A stretch of DNA of 15,048 nt from an uncultured Coriobacteriales bacterium (GTDB taxonomy: Bacteria > Actinomycetota > Coriobacteriia > Coriobacteriales > Eggerthellaceae). The notes under the pieces were generated by a model that was not told the DNA's origin, did no database searches, and saw nothing but the letters and a program-made list of their open reading frames with translations. The position numbers were made by a program, and so were the translations under genes. This document shows, piece by piece, positions 1-7,083 of the stretch; within the stretch, counting starts at the first letter, position 1, and every line of letters starts with the position of its first letter. The DNA is taken from contig CAMPNZ010000032.1 in NCBI GenBank assembly GCA_946892075.1, positions 1 through 15,048 on the forward strand, given 5' to 3'.

Positions 1-621
1 TTGTTTCATCTTGATCAGGACACCTTGCGCCATATGCTGTTCCCGCTAGGCGAGCTTACGAAAACGCAGGTCAGAGAGCTTGCGCACAAGGCGGGTTTCA
101 TCAACGCGCAAAAGCAAGAAAGTCAGGACATTTGCTTTGTTCCTGATGGTAATTATGCGGCGTTTATACACAAACGAACGGGAAAATCATTTACGCCGGG
201 CGCTATTGTGAACCGCGAAGGAAAGAGGCTTGGTACGCATCAAGGGCTTATCCACTACACCATTGGCCAGCGAAAAGGCATAGGTGTTGCGGCAGCGCAA
301 CCGCTGTATGTGTACGAAAAGCGCCCAGACACAAACGAGCTCGTTGTTGACACCGACACAAATACGCAGTGTCGCGGCGTTATTGTGCGCGACGTAACGT
401 ATGGCGCGCTTGACCATATTGACCAGGCACAACAGCTGAGTGTGAAAACGCACTATCGTCAAACAGCTCAAGACGCGGTGGTAACCAACGCAAGCAACAA
501 TCGCCTTCGGATAGAATTTTGTGCGCCGCAACGTGCGTGCGCACCTGGACAATTTGCAGTTTGCTATCGTGCCGACACGGTTGTGTGTGGCGGCACGATA
601 GAAGATATCATCCCCGAATAA
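1..621 (+). CDS. mnmA: tRNA-specific 2-thiouridylase MnmA, C-terminal part (5' end outside window)
   Basis: MnmA inserts the sulfur at position 2 of wobble uridine (s2U34) in the tRNAs for Lys, Glu and Gln, using ATP and a persulfide relay. The 206 visible residues are the C-terminal part of a protein usually about 360 aa long. The first codon, TTG, reads as an internal Leu, so the true start lies upstream. Landmarks are LFPLGELTKTQVRELA (residues 13-28), the SQDICF motif (41-46) with the catalytic Cys at residue 45 (nt 133-135), PGAIVN, the LGTHQGLIHYTIGQRKGIG block typical of the central domain, and the C-terminal beta-barrel ending near TAA at 619-621. The gene is convergent with ppdK. Identification is firm from the motif set; nothing looks broken. 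Confidence 0.95.
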   Translation: MFHLDQDTLRHMLFPLGELTKTQVRELAHKAGFINAQKQESQDICFVPDGNYAAFIHKRTGKSFTPGAIVNREGKRLGTHQGLIHYTIGQRKGIGVAAAQPLYVYEKRPDTNELVVDTDTNTQCRGVIVRDVTYGALDHIDQAQQLSVKTHYRQTAQDAVVTNASNNRLRIEFCAPQRACAPGQFAVCYRADTVVCGGTIEDIIPE

Positions 622-804
622 CGCGCGGGCAAGCAACAGCAAGTGCAGGCCGGGCGCTTCTTGCTTACGATTGCTCCTTGCGTGCCGCACGCACGTTAGC
701 TGCGGACGTCACTACCGACGAACACTCCTTGCGTGCCGCACGCACTTTACCTGCAGAAATTCCGTGCCTACGAGCGCCCCTTGTTGGAAAACGCCCCTTG
801 CCTC
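622..804. repeat. mnmA/ppdK convergent spacer with duplicated hairpin element
   Basis: This 183-bp spacer separates two convergent stop codons. A 21-bp sequence (ctccttgcgtgccgcacgcac) occurs exactly at 674-694 and again at 725-745, 51 bp apart. Each copy contains a perfect 6-bp stem, TGCGTG-CCG-CACGCA (679-693 and 730-744). CTCCTTGC or CCCCTTG cores recur at about 777, 794 and 811, so the element looks like a degenerate tandem family that reaches into the last ppdK codons. A weaker stem just after mnmA pairs AAGCAA (631-636) with TTGCTT (661-666) and AAGTGC (641-646) with GCGCTT (654-659). No T-tract follows any of these stems, so they are only possible terminators. I see no gene here. Confidence 0.6.
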
Positions 805-3528
805 CTAGCGCTCCTTGCTTGAAAGTGCCGCCTGAGCTGCCGCTAAACGCGCAACAGGAACGCGATACGGCGAGCAGCTTACGTAGTCAACACCAATGTT
901 ATGGAACGTGTGAATAGAATCGGGATCGCCGCCGTGTTCGCCGCAAATACCCACTTTCAGCTTGGGATTTCCCTTGCGTCCTAAGTCGGTACCCATCGCA
1001 ACTAATTTCGCAACAGCAGCATCAATGGTAGCAAACGGGTTATACGCAAGCAGCTTTTCAGATAAGTATTGCGGGATGAACTCGCCTTCCACGTCATCGC
1101 GGCTAAAGCCGAAGGTCGTTTGCGTAAGGTCGTTCGTGCCAAAGCTGAAGAAGTCTGCCTGCTGGGCAATTTCGTCGGCCGTTAGCGCTGCACGCGGCAA
1201 CTCAATCATTGTTCCAACAGGAATTTCAAGCGAAATACCAAATTCATCTGCAATTTCTTGAACCGTTTGCTCACAGGTTGCACGCAACTTTTTCAGCTCG
1301 CGCACGGTGCAAACCAGCGGAATCATAATTTCTGGCTTGGGGTGCAAACCTTCTTTAATCAAACGCGCCGCTGCCGTTGCGATAGCGCGCACTTGCATCA
1401 CCGGCAAAATGGGATACACGATGCCAAGACGGCATCCGCGCAGGCCAAGCATGGGGTTTGCCTCTACAAAGGAATCGATTTTAGAAAGAAGCAAACGCTT
1501 TTCGGATAGCTGCTCGTCGGCAACACCCTGCGCTTCTAAGCGAGCAATTTCTACCGCTAAGTCGCGCGGATTTTCAAGGAACTCATGCAAAGGCGGGTCA
1601 AGCAAACGCACGATAACAGGCAGCTCATCCATAGCCTTAAACATGCCATAGAAATCTTCTTGCTGAGCTGTAAACAGCTTGTCAGTTGCCTCTTTGCGCA
1701 CGTCAGCATTGTCGTTTAAGATGAAAGTTTGAATAATTTGTTTGCGTTCGCCCAAGAACATGTGCTCGGTTCTATCAAGCCCGATGCCTTCTGCGCCAAA
1801 CGAACGCGACAGGCGTGCATCGTCTGGATTATCGGCATTCGCGCGCACGCCAAGCTGTCTGAATTCATCAGCCCATTCCAAAATGGTATCAAGATTGCCG
1901 GTAAGCGAAGGCGATACCAAATCGACAGCGCCTAACACCACAATGCCGGTAGTTCCGTCAAGAGAAATAAGGTCGCCCTCGTGCAGCACAACCGAAGTGC
2001 CACTGACGCGCGCTTCCTTGGCTTGCGCATCAATTTTAAGCGCCTCAACACCGCAAACGCAGGGCGCACCCATACCACGTGCAATAACAGCCGCGTGCGA
2101 AGTTTTGCCACCGTGCGACGTCAGAATGCCTTCAGCAGCAATCATGCCAGCAAGATCGTCAGGCGTTGTTTCCCAGCGCACCAAAATTGTTTTCTCGCCG
2201 CGCTCGGCTGCTTCAACTGCCGCCTTAGCTGAAAAGACGCATTTTCCAACCGCAGCTCCAGGGGAAGCATTCAAGCCGCGCGCCAACACATCGTAGTGCG
2301 CATTCGCATCAAATTGCGGGTGAAGCAGCTGGTCAAGCTGCTGTGGCTCAACGCGCATAACCGCTTCTTCTTTCGTGATGAGCCCCTCAGCGTGCATATC
2401 AATGGCAATTTTAAGCGCGGATGCTGCCGTACGCTTTCCAACACGCGTTTGCAGCATCCACAGTTTACCCTGTTCAATGGTGAATTCGATGTCCATCATA
2501 TCGCGGTAATGCTGTTCGAGAATCACAAACACGCGCTCGAGTTCGCTGCCCGCTTCCTGCAAACCTTCAACCGTTTTCAGCTCTGATATGGGAGAAGTGT
2601 TGCGAATACCAGCAACAACATCTTCGCCTTGCGCATTTACCAGGTAGTCGCCGTAAAATTCCTTGGTGCCATCAGCGGGGTTGCGCGTAAACGCCACGCC
2701 CGTTGCCGAGGTATTGCCCTTGTTGCCAAACACCATGCATTGCACGTTAACAGCGGTACCTAAATCGTCAGGAATTCTGTTCTTTGAGCGATACAAAACC
2801 GCGCGCGGATTATTCCAGCTTCCAAACACTGCTTCAATAGCAAGCTTAAGCTGCACAAGAGGATCTTGCGGAAACACGCAACTTGCACCCTCAACAAGCT
2901 GGGGATATTTATCTTGCGGTGTGTATTGCGCGAAAATGCGCTTGAACTCTTGCACCAATTCTTCCAAATCGGCGGCTGTAAGCTGCGTGTCCGACTCAAC
3001 ATTGCGCTTGCGTTTCATGCTGATAATGGCGTTTTCGAACAAATCGCCGTCAAGCCCGATAACCACGTTCGAGAACATCTGTATAAAGCGGCGATATGAA
3101 TCCCACGCGAAGCGCGGATTGTTCGTTTGTGCGATAAGGCCGTGAATGGAGCGGTCATTTAAGCCCAAGTTCAACACGGTATCCATCATGCCTGGCATCG
3201 ACAAAGGCGCGCCCGAGCGAACCGAAACCAGCAGCGGATCGTTATCGTCTCCGATGGTTTTTCCCATGCGTTTCTCAAGGTCAACGCGGTATTCGTGTAT
3301 TTCGTCAAGTGCGCCATCAGGCCATACGTTTGATGCGTTCGCGTATTCCATGCACGTTTGACAGGTGATAGTAAAACCAGGAGGAACCGGCAAGTCGAGA
3401 TTTGCCATCTCGGCCAGGTTCGCGCCTTTACCTCCCAACAGCGCCTTCATGTGGGCGCTTCCTTCTGTTACGTTTACTCCCGCTGCATCTTTTCCGAATC
3501 GATAGACTCGTTTAACCTGATTGGTCAC
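805..3528 (-). CDS. ppdK: Pyruvate, phosphate dikinase
   Basis: PPDK reversibly converts pyruvate, ATP and Pi to PEP, AMP and PPi in the cytosol; in many anaerobes it serves glycolysis or gluconeogenesis. I choose GTG at 3526-3528, behind AAGGAGA, which gives 907 aa (family about 870-900). The frame stays open 40 codons further upstream, but that stretch is Cys/Arg-rich and unlike PPDK. Landmarks are the N-terminal ATP-grasp domain with GGKGANLAEM, the swivelling domain with GGKTSHAAVIARGMG (phosphorylated His at residue 478; the Thr two residues earlier is where known regulatory proteins act), and the C-terminal PEP/pyruvate TIM barrel with GICGEHGGDP (catalytic Cys 862). Lys in GGKTSH instead of the Met of GGMTSH is, from memory, common in actinobacterial PPDKs. 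The gene is monocistronic here. A TGTGAA/TTCACA dyad lies about 100 bp upstream of the start. Confidence 0.96.
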   Translation of the reverse strand: MTNQVKRVYRFGKDAAGVNVTEGSAHMKALLGGKGANLAEMANLDLPVPPGFTITCQTCMEYANASNVWPDGALDEIHEYRVDLEKRMGKTIGDDNDPLLVSVRSGAPLSMPGMMDTVLNLGLNDRSIHGLIAQTNNPRFAWDSYRRFIQMFSNVVIGLDGDLFENAIISMKRKRNVESDTQLTAADLEELVQEFKRIFAQYTPQDKYPQLVEGASCVFPQDPLVQLKLAIEAVFGSWNNPRAVLYRSKNRIPDDLGTAVNVQCMVFGNKGNTSATGVAFTRNPADGTKEFYGDYLVNAQGEDVVAGIRNTSPISELKTVEGLQEAGSELERVFVILEQHYRDMMDIEFTIEQGKLWMLQTRVGKRTAASALKIAIDMHAEGLITKEEAVMRVEPQQLDQLLHPQFDANAHYDVLARGLNASPGAAVGKCVFSAKAAVEAAERGEKTILVRWETTPDDLAGMIAAEGILTSHGGKTSHAAVIARGMGAPCVCGVEALKIDAQAKEARVSGTSVVLHEGDLISLDGTTGIVVLGAVDLVSPSLTGNLDTILEWADEFRQLGVRANADNPDDARLSRSFGAEGIGLDRTEHMFLGERKQIIQTFILNDNADVRKEATDKLFTAQQEDFYGMFKAMDELPVIVRLLDPPLHEFLENPRDLAVEIARLEAQGVADEQLSEKRLLLSKIDSFVEANPMLGLRGCRLGIVYPILPVMQVRAIATAAARLIKEGLHPKPEIMIPLVCTVRELKKLRATCEQTVQEIADEFGISLEIPVGTMIELPRAALTADEIAQQADFFSFGTNDLTQTTFGFSRDDVEGEFIPQYLSEKLLAYNPFATIDAAVAKLVAMGTDLGRKGNPKLKVGICGEHGGDPDSIHTFHNIGVDYVSCSPYRVPVARLAAAQAALSSKER

Positions 3529-3624
3529 CTTAATCTCCTTCAGCGAATTGGTTTGGCGCGCCTGCACACAACGCGCACAGGCAGTAACGCATGGTTCGAA
3601 GCGTGTGCAAAACAGAGCGCATCG

Positions 3625-3649
3625 TGTGAACTGATACGAAACTTTCACA
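3625..3649. promoter_or_regulatory. Inverted repeat TGTGAA-N13-TTCACA upstream of ppdK
   Basis: TGTGAA at 3625-3630 and TTCACA at 3644-3649 are perfect complements separated by 13 bp. The dyad is centred about 109 bp upstream of the ppdK GTG. It may be an operator or, if transcribed, a leader hairpin. The half-sites resemble CRP/FNR-like boxes, but the spacing is wider than a standard CRP site, so no regulator is assigned. Confidence 0.35.
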
Positions 3650-3701
3650 TAATTGCTTCGTCCTTATAGTACTCTAAGACAAGACACAATAAACGCGCTA
3701 T

Positions 3702-3713
3702 AACGTATACGTT
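3702..3713. promoter_or_regulatory. Perfect palindrome AACGTATACGTT, candidate operator
   Basis: This is a 12-bp sequence identical to its reverse complement. It overlaps the possible -10 TATAAC (3699-3704) between the divergent ppdK and two-component genes. Its placement suggests an operator, possibly for autoregulation by the adjacent response regulator. That role is inference from position only. Confidence 0.35.
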
Positions 3714-3750
3714 GCGAAATTTGCCGCGTGTGGTTGTTGGCGAACGTGCA

Positions 3751-3860
3751 CGGGAACGGGAACAGGCGCGGGTTCGCGCGTTTCGCGCGGGAACGGGAAC
3801 AGGCGCGGGTTCGCGCGTTTCGCGTAGTTGGCGAACGGGTGCGGGTTCGCGCGGTTGGCG
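3751..3860. repeat. GC-rich tandem repeat, two perfect 37-bp units plus a degenerate third
   Basis: Unit 1 (3751-3787) and unit 2 (3788-3824) are identical over all 37 bp. Each contains cgggaacgggaacaggcgcg followed by ggttcgcgcgtttcgcg. A shortened, diverged third unit follows (about 3825-3860, with gcgggttcgcgcg and a flanking GTTGGCGAACG). GTTGGCGAACG also occurs just before unit 1 (3736-3746), so the array may sit within a larger duplication. The array lies about 85 bp upstream of the response regulator start, inside its probable 5' leader. GGGAAC spacings of 6, 31 and 6 bp argue against coding. Confidence 0.85.
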
Positions 3861-3944
3861 GACGCGTGCTACAACATGGAACAAGCACCAAGCACCAAGA
3901 AACGCCCACAATACCGTGCTTCGCCCGCAGAAAAGGAGGCTTGT

Positions 3945-4760
3945 ATGCATCTGTTGCTGATTGAAGACGACCGCAGCTTGTCACATACCTTGCAAGCGCT
4001 CCTTCGCGAACACAACTACTCCGTTGACTGTGTATATGACGGTTCAACTGGGCTTACGTATGCGCGTTGCGGCGAATACGACATCATCATTTGCGATTTG
4101 ATGATTCCTGAAATTGACGGCCTTAGCGTATGCAAACAGTTGCGCCGCGAAGGCATATCGACGCCCGTTTTGATGCTTACGGCGCGCGGAAGCGTTGCCG
4201 ACAAAATTGAAGGCTACGACAGCGGTGCCGACGACTACATGACAAAGCCGTTTTCGACGGCAGAATTGCTTGCTCACCTGCGGGCACTGGCGCGCCGTCA
4301 AGGGGCTGTGCTGTTCGAAAAAATTGCGGTGGGCGACTTGACTCTTAATCTTGAAGCGCATGAGCTTCAATGCAACGATAAAAAAATCAACCTCTCGCAA
4401 AAAGAATTCATCATTGCGCAGCTGTTTATGTCGGCGCCGACGCACACCCTTACCAAAGACATGATTATTGCAAAAGCGTGGGACAGCGAAAACTTCGTGA
4501 TGGACAATAACGTTGAAGCGTATATCTCGTTTTTACGCAAGAAAATTCGTTTTGTGGGCTCGCGCGTTCGTATTGAAACGATGCGAAAAATTGGCTATAA
4601 GCTGGTTATTGACGAATGTGATGCCGTGGATAGTGCACATGGTGGTGCAGCGGGCGGCGCTGATGGACAAGCTGCTGGCGACGCACGCAGTGGTTCTGGT
4701 GAACAGGCGCCTGGTAGCACACGCAAGCACGGCAGCGATGAGCAGGCGCTTCATGAATAG
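3945..4760 (+). CDS. OmpR/PhoB-family response regulator with low-complexity C-terminal tail
   Basis: This is the DNA-binding output protein of a two-component system. I choose ATG at 3945 (271 aa) because AAGGAGG lies 5 bp upstream of it. The open frame continues 39 codons upstream, through the 37-bp repeats, and that part is not protein-like. The receiver domain (about 1-115) is canonical, with acidic pair Asp8/Asp9, phospho-acceptor Asp51 (IIICDLMIPEIDG), Thr79 and Lys101 (TKPF). A winged-helix DNA-binding domain follows (about 123-222, ending KIGYKL). Residues 223-271 are an unusual Gly/Ala/Ser-rich tail with an imperfect repeat, GSGEQA (250-255) and GSDEQA (263-268). The encoding DNA shares the 10-mer gaacaggcgc (4701-4710) with the upstream repeat. 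The stop overlaps the kinase start by 8 nt, so the two are translationally coupled. The target genes are unknown. Confidence 0.93.
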   Translation: MHLLLIEDDRSLSHTLQALLREHNYSVDCVYDGSTGLTYARCGEYDIIICDLMIPEIDGLSVCKQLRREGISTPVLMLTARGSVADKIEGYDSGADDYMTKPFSTAELLAHLRALARRQGAVLFEKIAVGDLTLNLEAHELQCNDKKINLSQKEFIIAQLFMSAPTHTLTKDMIIAKAWDSENFVMDNNVEAYISFLRKKIRFVGSRVRIETMRKIGYKLVIDECDAVDSAHGGAAGGADGQAAGDARSGSGEQAPGSTRKHGSDEQALHE

Positions 4761-6096
4761 CATGAATAGCATGATCAAAACACTGCGGTTGAAATTTATT
4801 GCCGTCGTTATTATTGTTAGTTTTGTGTTGCTAACAAGCATCTCGGCACTGCTGTGCATTCTTAGCTTTAACCGCTCGGTTGATGAGCTGTCGTTTTCGC
4901 TGAACCAAGCACTGCAACGCAGCACGTCAGCATACATTTTTCCGCGTTCGCCCGAGAACTACTACACGCTGCACCAAGACGCACCCCTTGAGCCTTTCGA
5001 ACTTAACTCGTCGCCCTACGGCACAAACACGATTCTTATTCCCGTGGCGGTATATCGCATAAGCGCAGGTGGTGTTATCGATTTAGTTTCGCAAGCATCG
5101 CATGCAATCCTTTCGCCGCAAACGCTGGGAGCAAGCATCGAAGAAGCGCTTAAAACGAAGCGCCACGAGGGCTCACTTCCCCACGCGAACTTGCACTTTG
5201 CAAAAACAAAAGCCTACGGTTCAACCTACATTGCGTTTGCTGAAACAAGTTCCTTGCAAGAATGGAAGCGTCTTGCGGTGATGCTGGTGTTTGGCGATGT
5301 TGTGGCCTTAGTGTTTATCAGTGTCATTGTCACCTTAATTGCAAACTGGCTGCTTTTGCCCACGCAAAATGCCTGGGAAGAACAACGGCGCTTTGTGGCT
5401 GATGCGTCACACGAGCTAAAAACGCCGCTCACCATTATTCTTGCCAATTTATCGCTTATCACCAGCCACAAAAACCATACCATCCAGCAGGAGTATCAGT
5501 GGATTCACGCCATTGCAAGCGAAGTGCATCGCATGGAGCGCCTGACAAGTGAAATGTTGCACCTTGCGCATGTGGAAGATCCGGATCGGCTTGCAATAAA
5601 AACCTTCCAGCTTAATGAGCTTATCGAGAAAGAAATTTTGCAATTTGAAGCATTGGCGTACGAGCGGCATGTTACGCTGGAGTGCCGTGCTAGCGAGCCT
5701 ATTCAGATACAGGCCGATGAAGAAAAGCTACAGCAGTGCCTTACGACCTTGCTTGATAACGCGTGCAAATACGTCAACGAGCATGGATTTGTGCGCGTCG
5801 AACTGAAACGTGATGGGCGACGTGCGTATATCTATATCACGAACAGCGGTGGCGACATCAGCGATAAGGATGCACCCCACTTGTTTGAGCGCTTTTACCG
5901 ATCGGATAAAGCGCGAGGTAGCGCGCTTGAGGGCTTCGGTTTAGGCTTGTCGATTGCGCGCGAAATTGTGCACAAGCATCACGGCACACTTCAGCTGTAT
6001 GCGTACGGAAAAGGCGAAACCTGTTTTCGCATGATGCTTCCGCTGAAACAATCGGCGCGAACACACGTAGTACAAACGCAAACGGACGCGCAATAA
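4753..6096 (+). CDS. Membrane sensor histidine kinase without HAMP domain
   Basis: This is the partner kinase of the preceding regulator. I choose ATG at 4753 (447 aa), which overlaps the regulator stop; the frame is open further upstream only in the shadow of the regulator gene. A GAGCAGG sequence about 7 bp upstream may be the ribosome site. TM1 is about residues 16-38, an extracytoplasmic region about 40-173, and TM2 about 174-202. His220, in DASHELKTPLT, is the phosphorylated residue and begins only some 17 residues after TM2, leaving no room for a normal HAMP linker. The ATPase has its N box (LLDNACKYV, Asn336), an Asn364-Ser-Gly-Gly-Asp segment, FERFYRSD and GFGLGLSIA (394-402). The family is the common EnvZ/PhoR-like group. 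The sensor part is unrecognised, so the signal is unknown. Confidence 0.93.
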   Translation: MNSMNSMIKTLRLKFIAVVIIVSFVLLTSISALLCILSFNRSVDELSFSLNQALQRSTSAYIFPRSPENYYTLHQDAPLEPFELNSSPYGTNTILIPVAVYRISAGGVIDLVSQASHAILSPQTLGASIEEALKTKRHEGSLPHANLHFAKTKAYGSTYIAFAETSSLQEWKRLAVMLVFGDVVALVFISVIVTLIANWLLLPTQNAWEEQRRFVADASHELKTPLTIILANLSLITSHKNHTIQQEYQWIHAIASEVHRMERLTSEMLHLAHVEDPDRLAIKTFQLNELIEKEILQFEALAYERHVTLECRASEPIQIQADEEKLQQCLTTLLDNACKYVNEHGFVRVELKRDGRRAYIYITNSGGDISDKDAPHLFERFYRSDKARGSALEGFGLGLSIAREIVHKHHGTLQLYAYGKGETCFRMMLPLKQSARTHVVQTQTDAQ

Positions 6097-6206
6097 TCAG
6101 CGTGTACCAAAGTTTGTCCATGTTCGCAAAATTTTCTCCATACAATACCTATAAGCGCATGTCATAAAAATATTTGTTCATAAACTGTTTCAAGAATGTT
6201 ATTAAG

Positions 6207-6234
6207 TTGAAATTCGTGTTACAAGGAGTAAAAT
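6207..6234 (+). promoter_or_regulatory. Candidate promoter TTGAAA-N16-TAAAAT
   Basis: A -35-like TTGAAA (6207-6212) and a -10-like TAAAAT (6229-6234) are separated by 16 bp in an AT-rich spacer (6097-6272) after the kinase gene. Transcription would start near 6241, about 32 nt before the next ATG at 6273. It would give the two small membrane genes their own promoter. No clear terminator was found between the kinase and this site, so read-through is also possible. Confidence 0.5.
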
Positions 6235-6272
6235 AATAAGCGTAATGCAAAGCCAAAGAAAAAGGAGAAACT

Positions 6273-6680
6273 ATGGCTTGCTTTCTTGTTAGTACCGGCG
6301 AAGCAATTGTGGTGAGCATTGTTCGCGCAGCGGTAAAGAAAAAGGAAATGGAAAAAGGCATTGTAGATGCTGAAGGAAACCAACTCACCGATCCATCGGT
6401 TTCTGGCATTTGCTGGACACGCAAACTCAGCTGGCTTATGAACATGCTGTGGGGCGGCGCGATTTTGTTGTGTTTAGAGCACATGTGGCATGGCGAAGTG
6501 GTTCCGTTTCCGCCGTTCCTCACTGCCATGAACGACCCGTCCGATATTGAGGACATGCTTCATGAAATGGCAACCGTAGGTGTGGGCATGGCAGTATTGG
6601 TTACTATCGTGTGGATTGTGACCTTCCTTGTTGCCGATGCGCTGGTAAAACGCCCTGTTAAAAGTGCTAAGGAGGCATAA
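6273..6680 (+). CDS. Small membrane protein of unknown function (first of pair)
   Basis: I do not recognise the family. The 135-aa product starts at ATG 6273 with AAAGGAG (6261-6267) 5 bp upstream. Its N-terminus is a hydrophobic helix (about 4-20) followed by a KKKE cluster. A charged loop leads to one clear membrane segment (about 52-68, MNMLWGGAILLCLEHMWHG), a Pro-rich turn (VVPFPPFLTAM), an acidic amphipathic stretch (DPSDIEDMLHEM), a second clear segment (about 101-124), and a basic C-terminus. Two or three membrane passes are likely. EHMWH and the nearby Met/His residues could bind a metal or heme, but this is speculation. The next gene starts 1 bp after the TAA, so the two are surely co-transcribed. 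They follow a two-component system on the same strand and may be part of its regulon or sensing apparatus. Confidence 0.85.
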   Translation: MACFLVSTGEAIVVSIVRAAVKKKEMEKGIVDAEGNQLTDPSVSGICWTRKLSWLMNMLWGGAILLCLEHMWHGEVVPFPPFLTAMNDPSDIEDMLHEMATVGVGMAVLVTIVWIVTFLVADALVKRPVKSAKEA

Positions 6681-6681
6681 C

Positions 6682-6996
6682 ATGACGCTCGTCCTGACTT
6701 TCCTTGCTGCTGCAATCGCTTCCATCGTTTGGTATGCAGCTGGCCCTCAAAACCACATGAAAATTGGCGCACTTGCCCTTATGTACTGGGGTGCTGCAAT
6801 TATGTGGTGCGTAGACGGCATTAACAACCTTATCGAAGGTGAAGGCTTCATCGAAATTGTAGAAGCAGAAACCATGATTGATGATGCAATTTTGGGACTT
6901 ACGGTTATTGTCCTTGGTTTAGTTGCGTGGAGCATTTACCTGTTCATTAAAGATCCAAAAGGAACGATACGTCAATCGTTGCGCAGAACAAAATAA
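6682..6996 (+). CDS. Small membrane protein of unknown function (second of pair)
   Basis: This is a 104-aa product, family not recognised. I choose ATG at 6682 because AAGGAGG (6669-6675) precedes it; a start further upstream would overlap the first gene of the pair. Three membrane segments are likely: about 2-20, about 26-46 (ALALMYWGAAIMWCVDGINNL) and about 70-91 (LGLTVIVLGLVAWSIYLF). An acidic loop with several Glu and Asp residues joins the second and third segments, and the C-terminus is basic (KDPKGTIRQSLRRTK). The tight coupling to the preceding gene suggests the two proteins form one small membrane complex. No enzymatic motif is visible. Confidence 0.85.
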   Translation: MTLVLTFLAAAIASIVWYAAGPQNHMKIGALALMYWGAAIMWCVDGINNLIEGEGFIEIVEAETMIDDAILGLTVIVLGLVAWSIYLFIKDPKGTIRQSLRRTK

Positions 6997-7024
6997 CGCA
7001 AACTGCCTGCGTATAAGCGCAAAA

Positions 7025-7040
7025 CGTGCTGTGGAGCACG
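7025..7040. other. Hairpin CGTGCT-GTGG-AGCACG after the membrane-protein pair
   Basis: A perfect 6-bp stem with a 4-base loop lies 29 bp after the stop of the second membrane-protein gene. It is followed by GCGCGCGCGGCAC rather than a T-tract. It may protect a 3' end or be part of the GC-rich spacer material seen elsewhere in the window. A role as an independent terminator is unlikely. Confidence 0.4.
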
Positions 7041-7083
7041 GCGCGCGCGGCACAAAGATTATGCGTTAAGAAGAAGTAGTTCT

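Larger units (their letters stand above)
3529..3944. promoter_or_regulatory. Divergent intergenic region between ppdK (-) and the response regulator (+)
   Basis: This 416-bp region has no credible gene; the open frames in it are Arg-rich and composition-driven. From left to right it holds a TGTGAA-N13-TTCACA dyad (3625-3649), an AT-richer segment (about 3645-3720) where both promoters probably lie, a perfect 12-bp palindrome (3702-3713), a GC-rich tandem repeat (3751-3860), a 7-bp direct repeat CAAGCAC (3882-3888 and 3889-3895), and a strong AAGGAGG site (3933-3939) ahead of the regulator start. On the minus strand TATAAG (complement of 3663-3668) with TTGTGT 15 bp upstream is a possible ppdK promoter. 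On the plus strand TATAAC (3699-3704) is a possible -10 with no good -35. The promoter calls are weak. Confidence 0.5.

Noticed and set aside
805..3528. Several long open frames opposite ppdK (and likewise opposite polA and glnA)
   Set aside because: They lie entirely antisense to well-supported genes, are biased in composition and lack convincing ribosome sites and domain motifs.
3529..3648. In-frame upstream extension of ppdK (40 codons)
   Set aside because: The translated stretch is Cys/Arg-rich and unlike PPDK N-termini. AAGGAGA directly precedes the GTG at 3526-3528, and the resulting length suits the family.
3751..3860. CRISPR array
   Set aside because: The 37-bp units abut directly with no unique spacers, and no cas gene is present.
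3828..3944. In-frame upstream extension of the response regulator (39 codons)
   Set aside because: It begins in the GC-rich repeat, has no receiver-like sequence, and a strong AAGGAGG lies directly before the ATG at 3945, where the canonical receiver begins.
4513..4752. Upstream extension of the histidine kinase within the regulator gene
   Set aside because: It is a frame shadow of the regulator's DNA-binding domain. The first membrane helix follows the overlapping ATG at 4753, which gives normal translational coupling.
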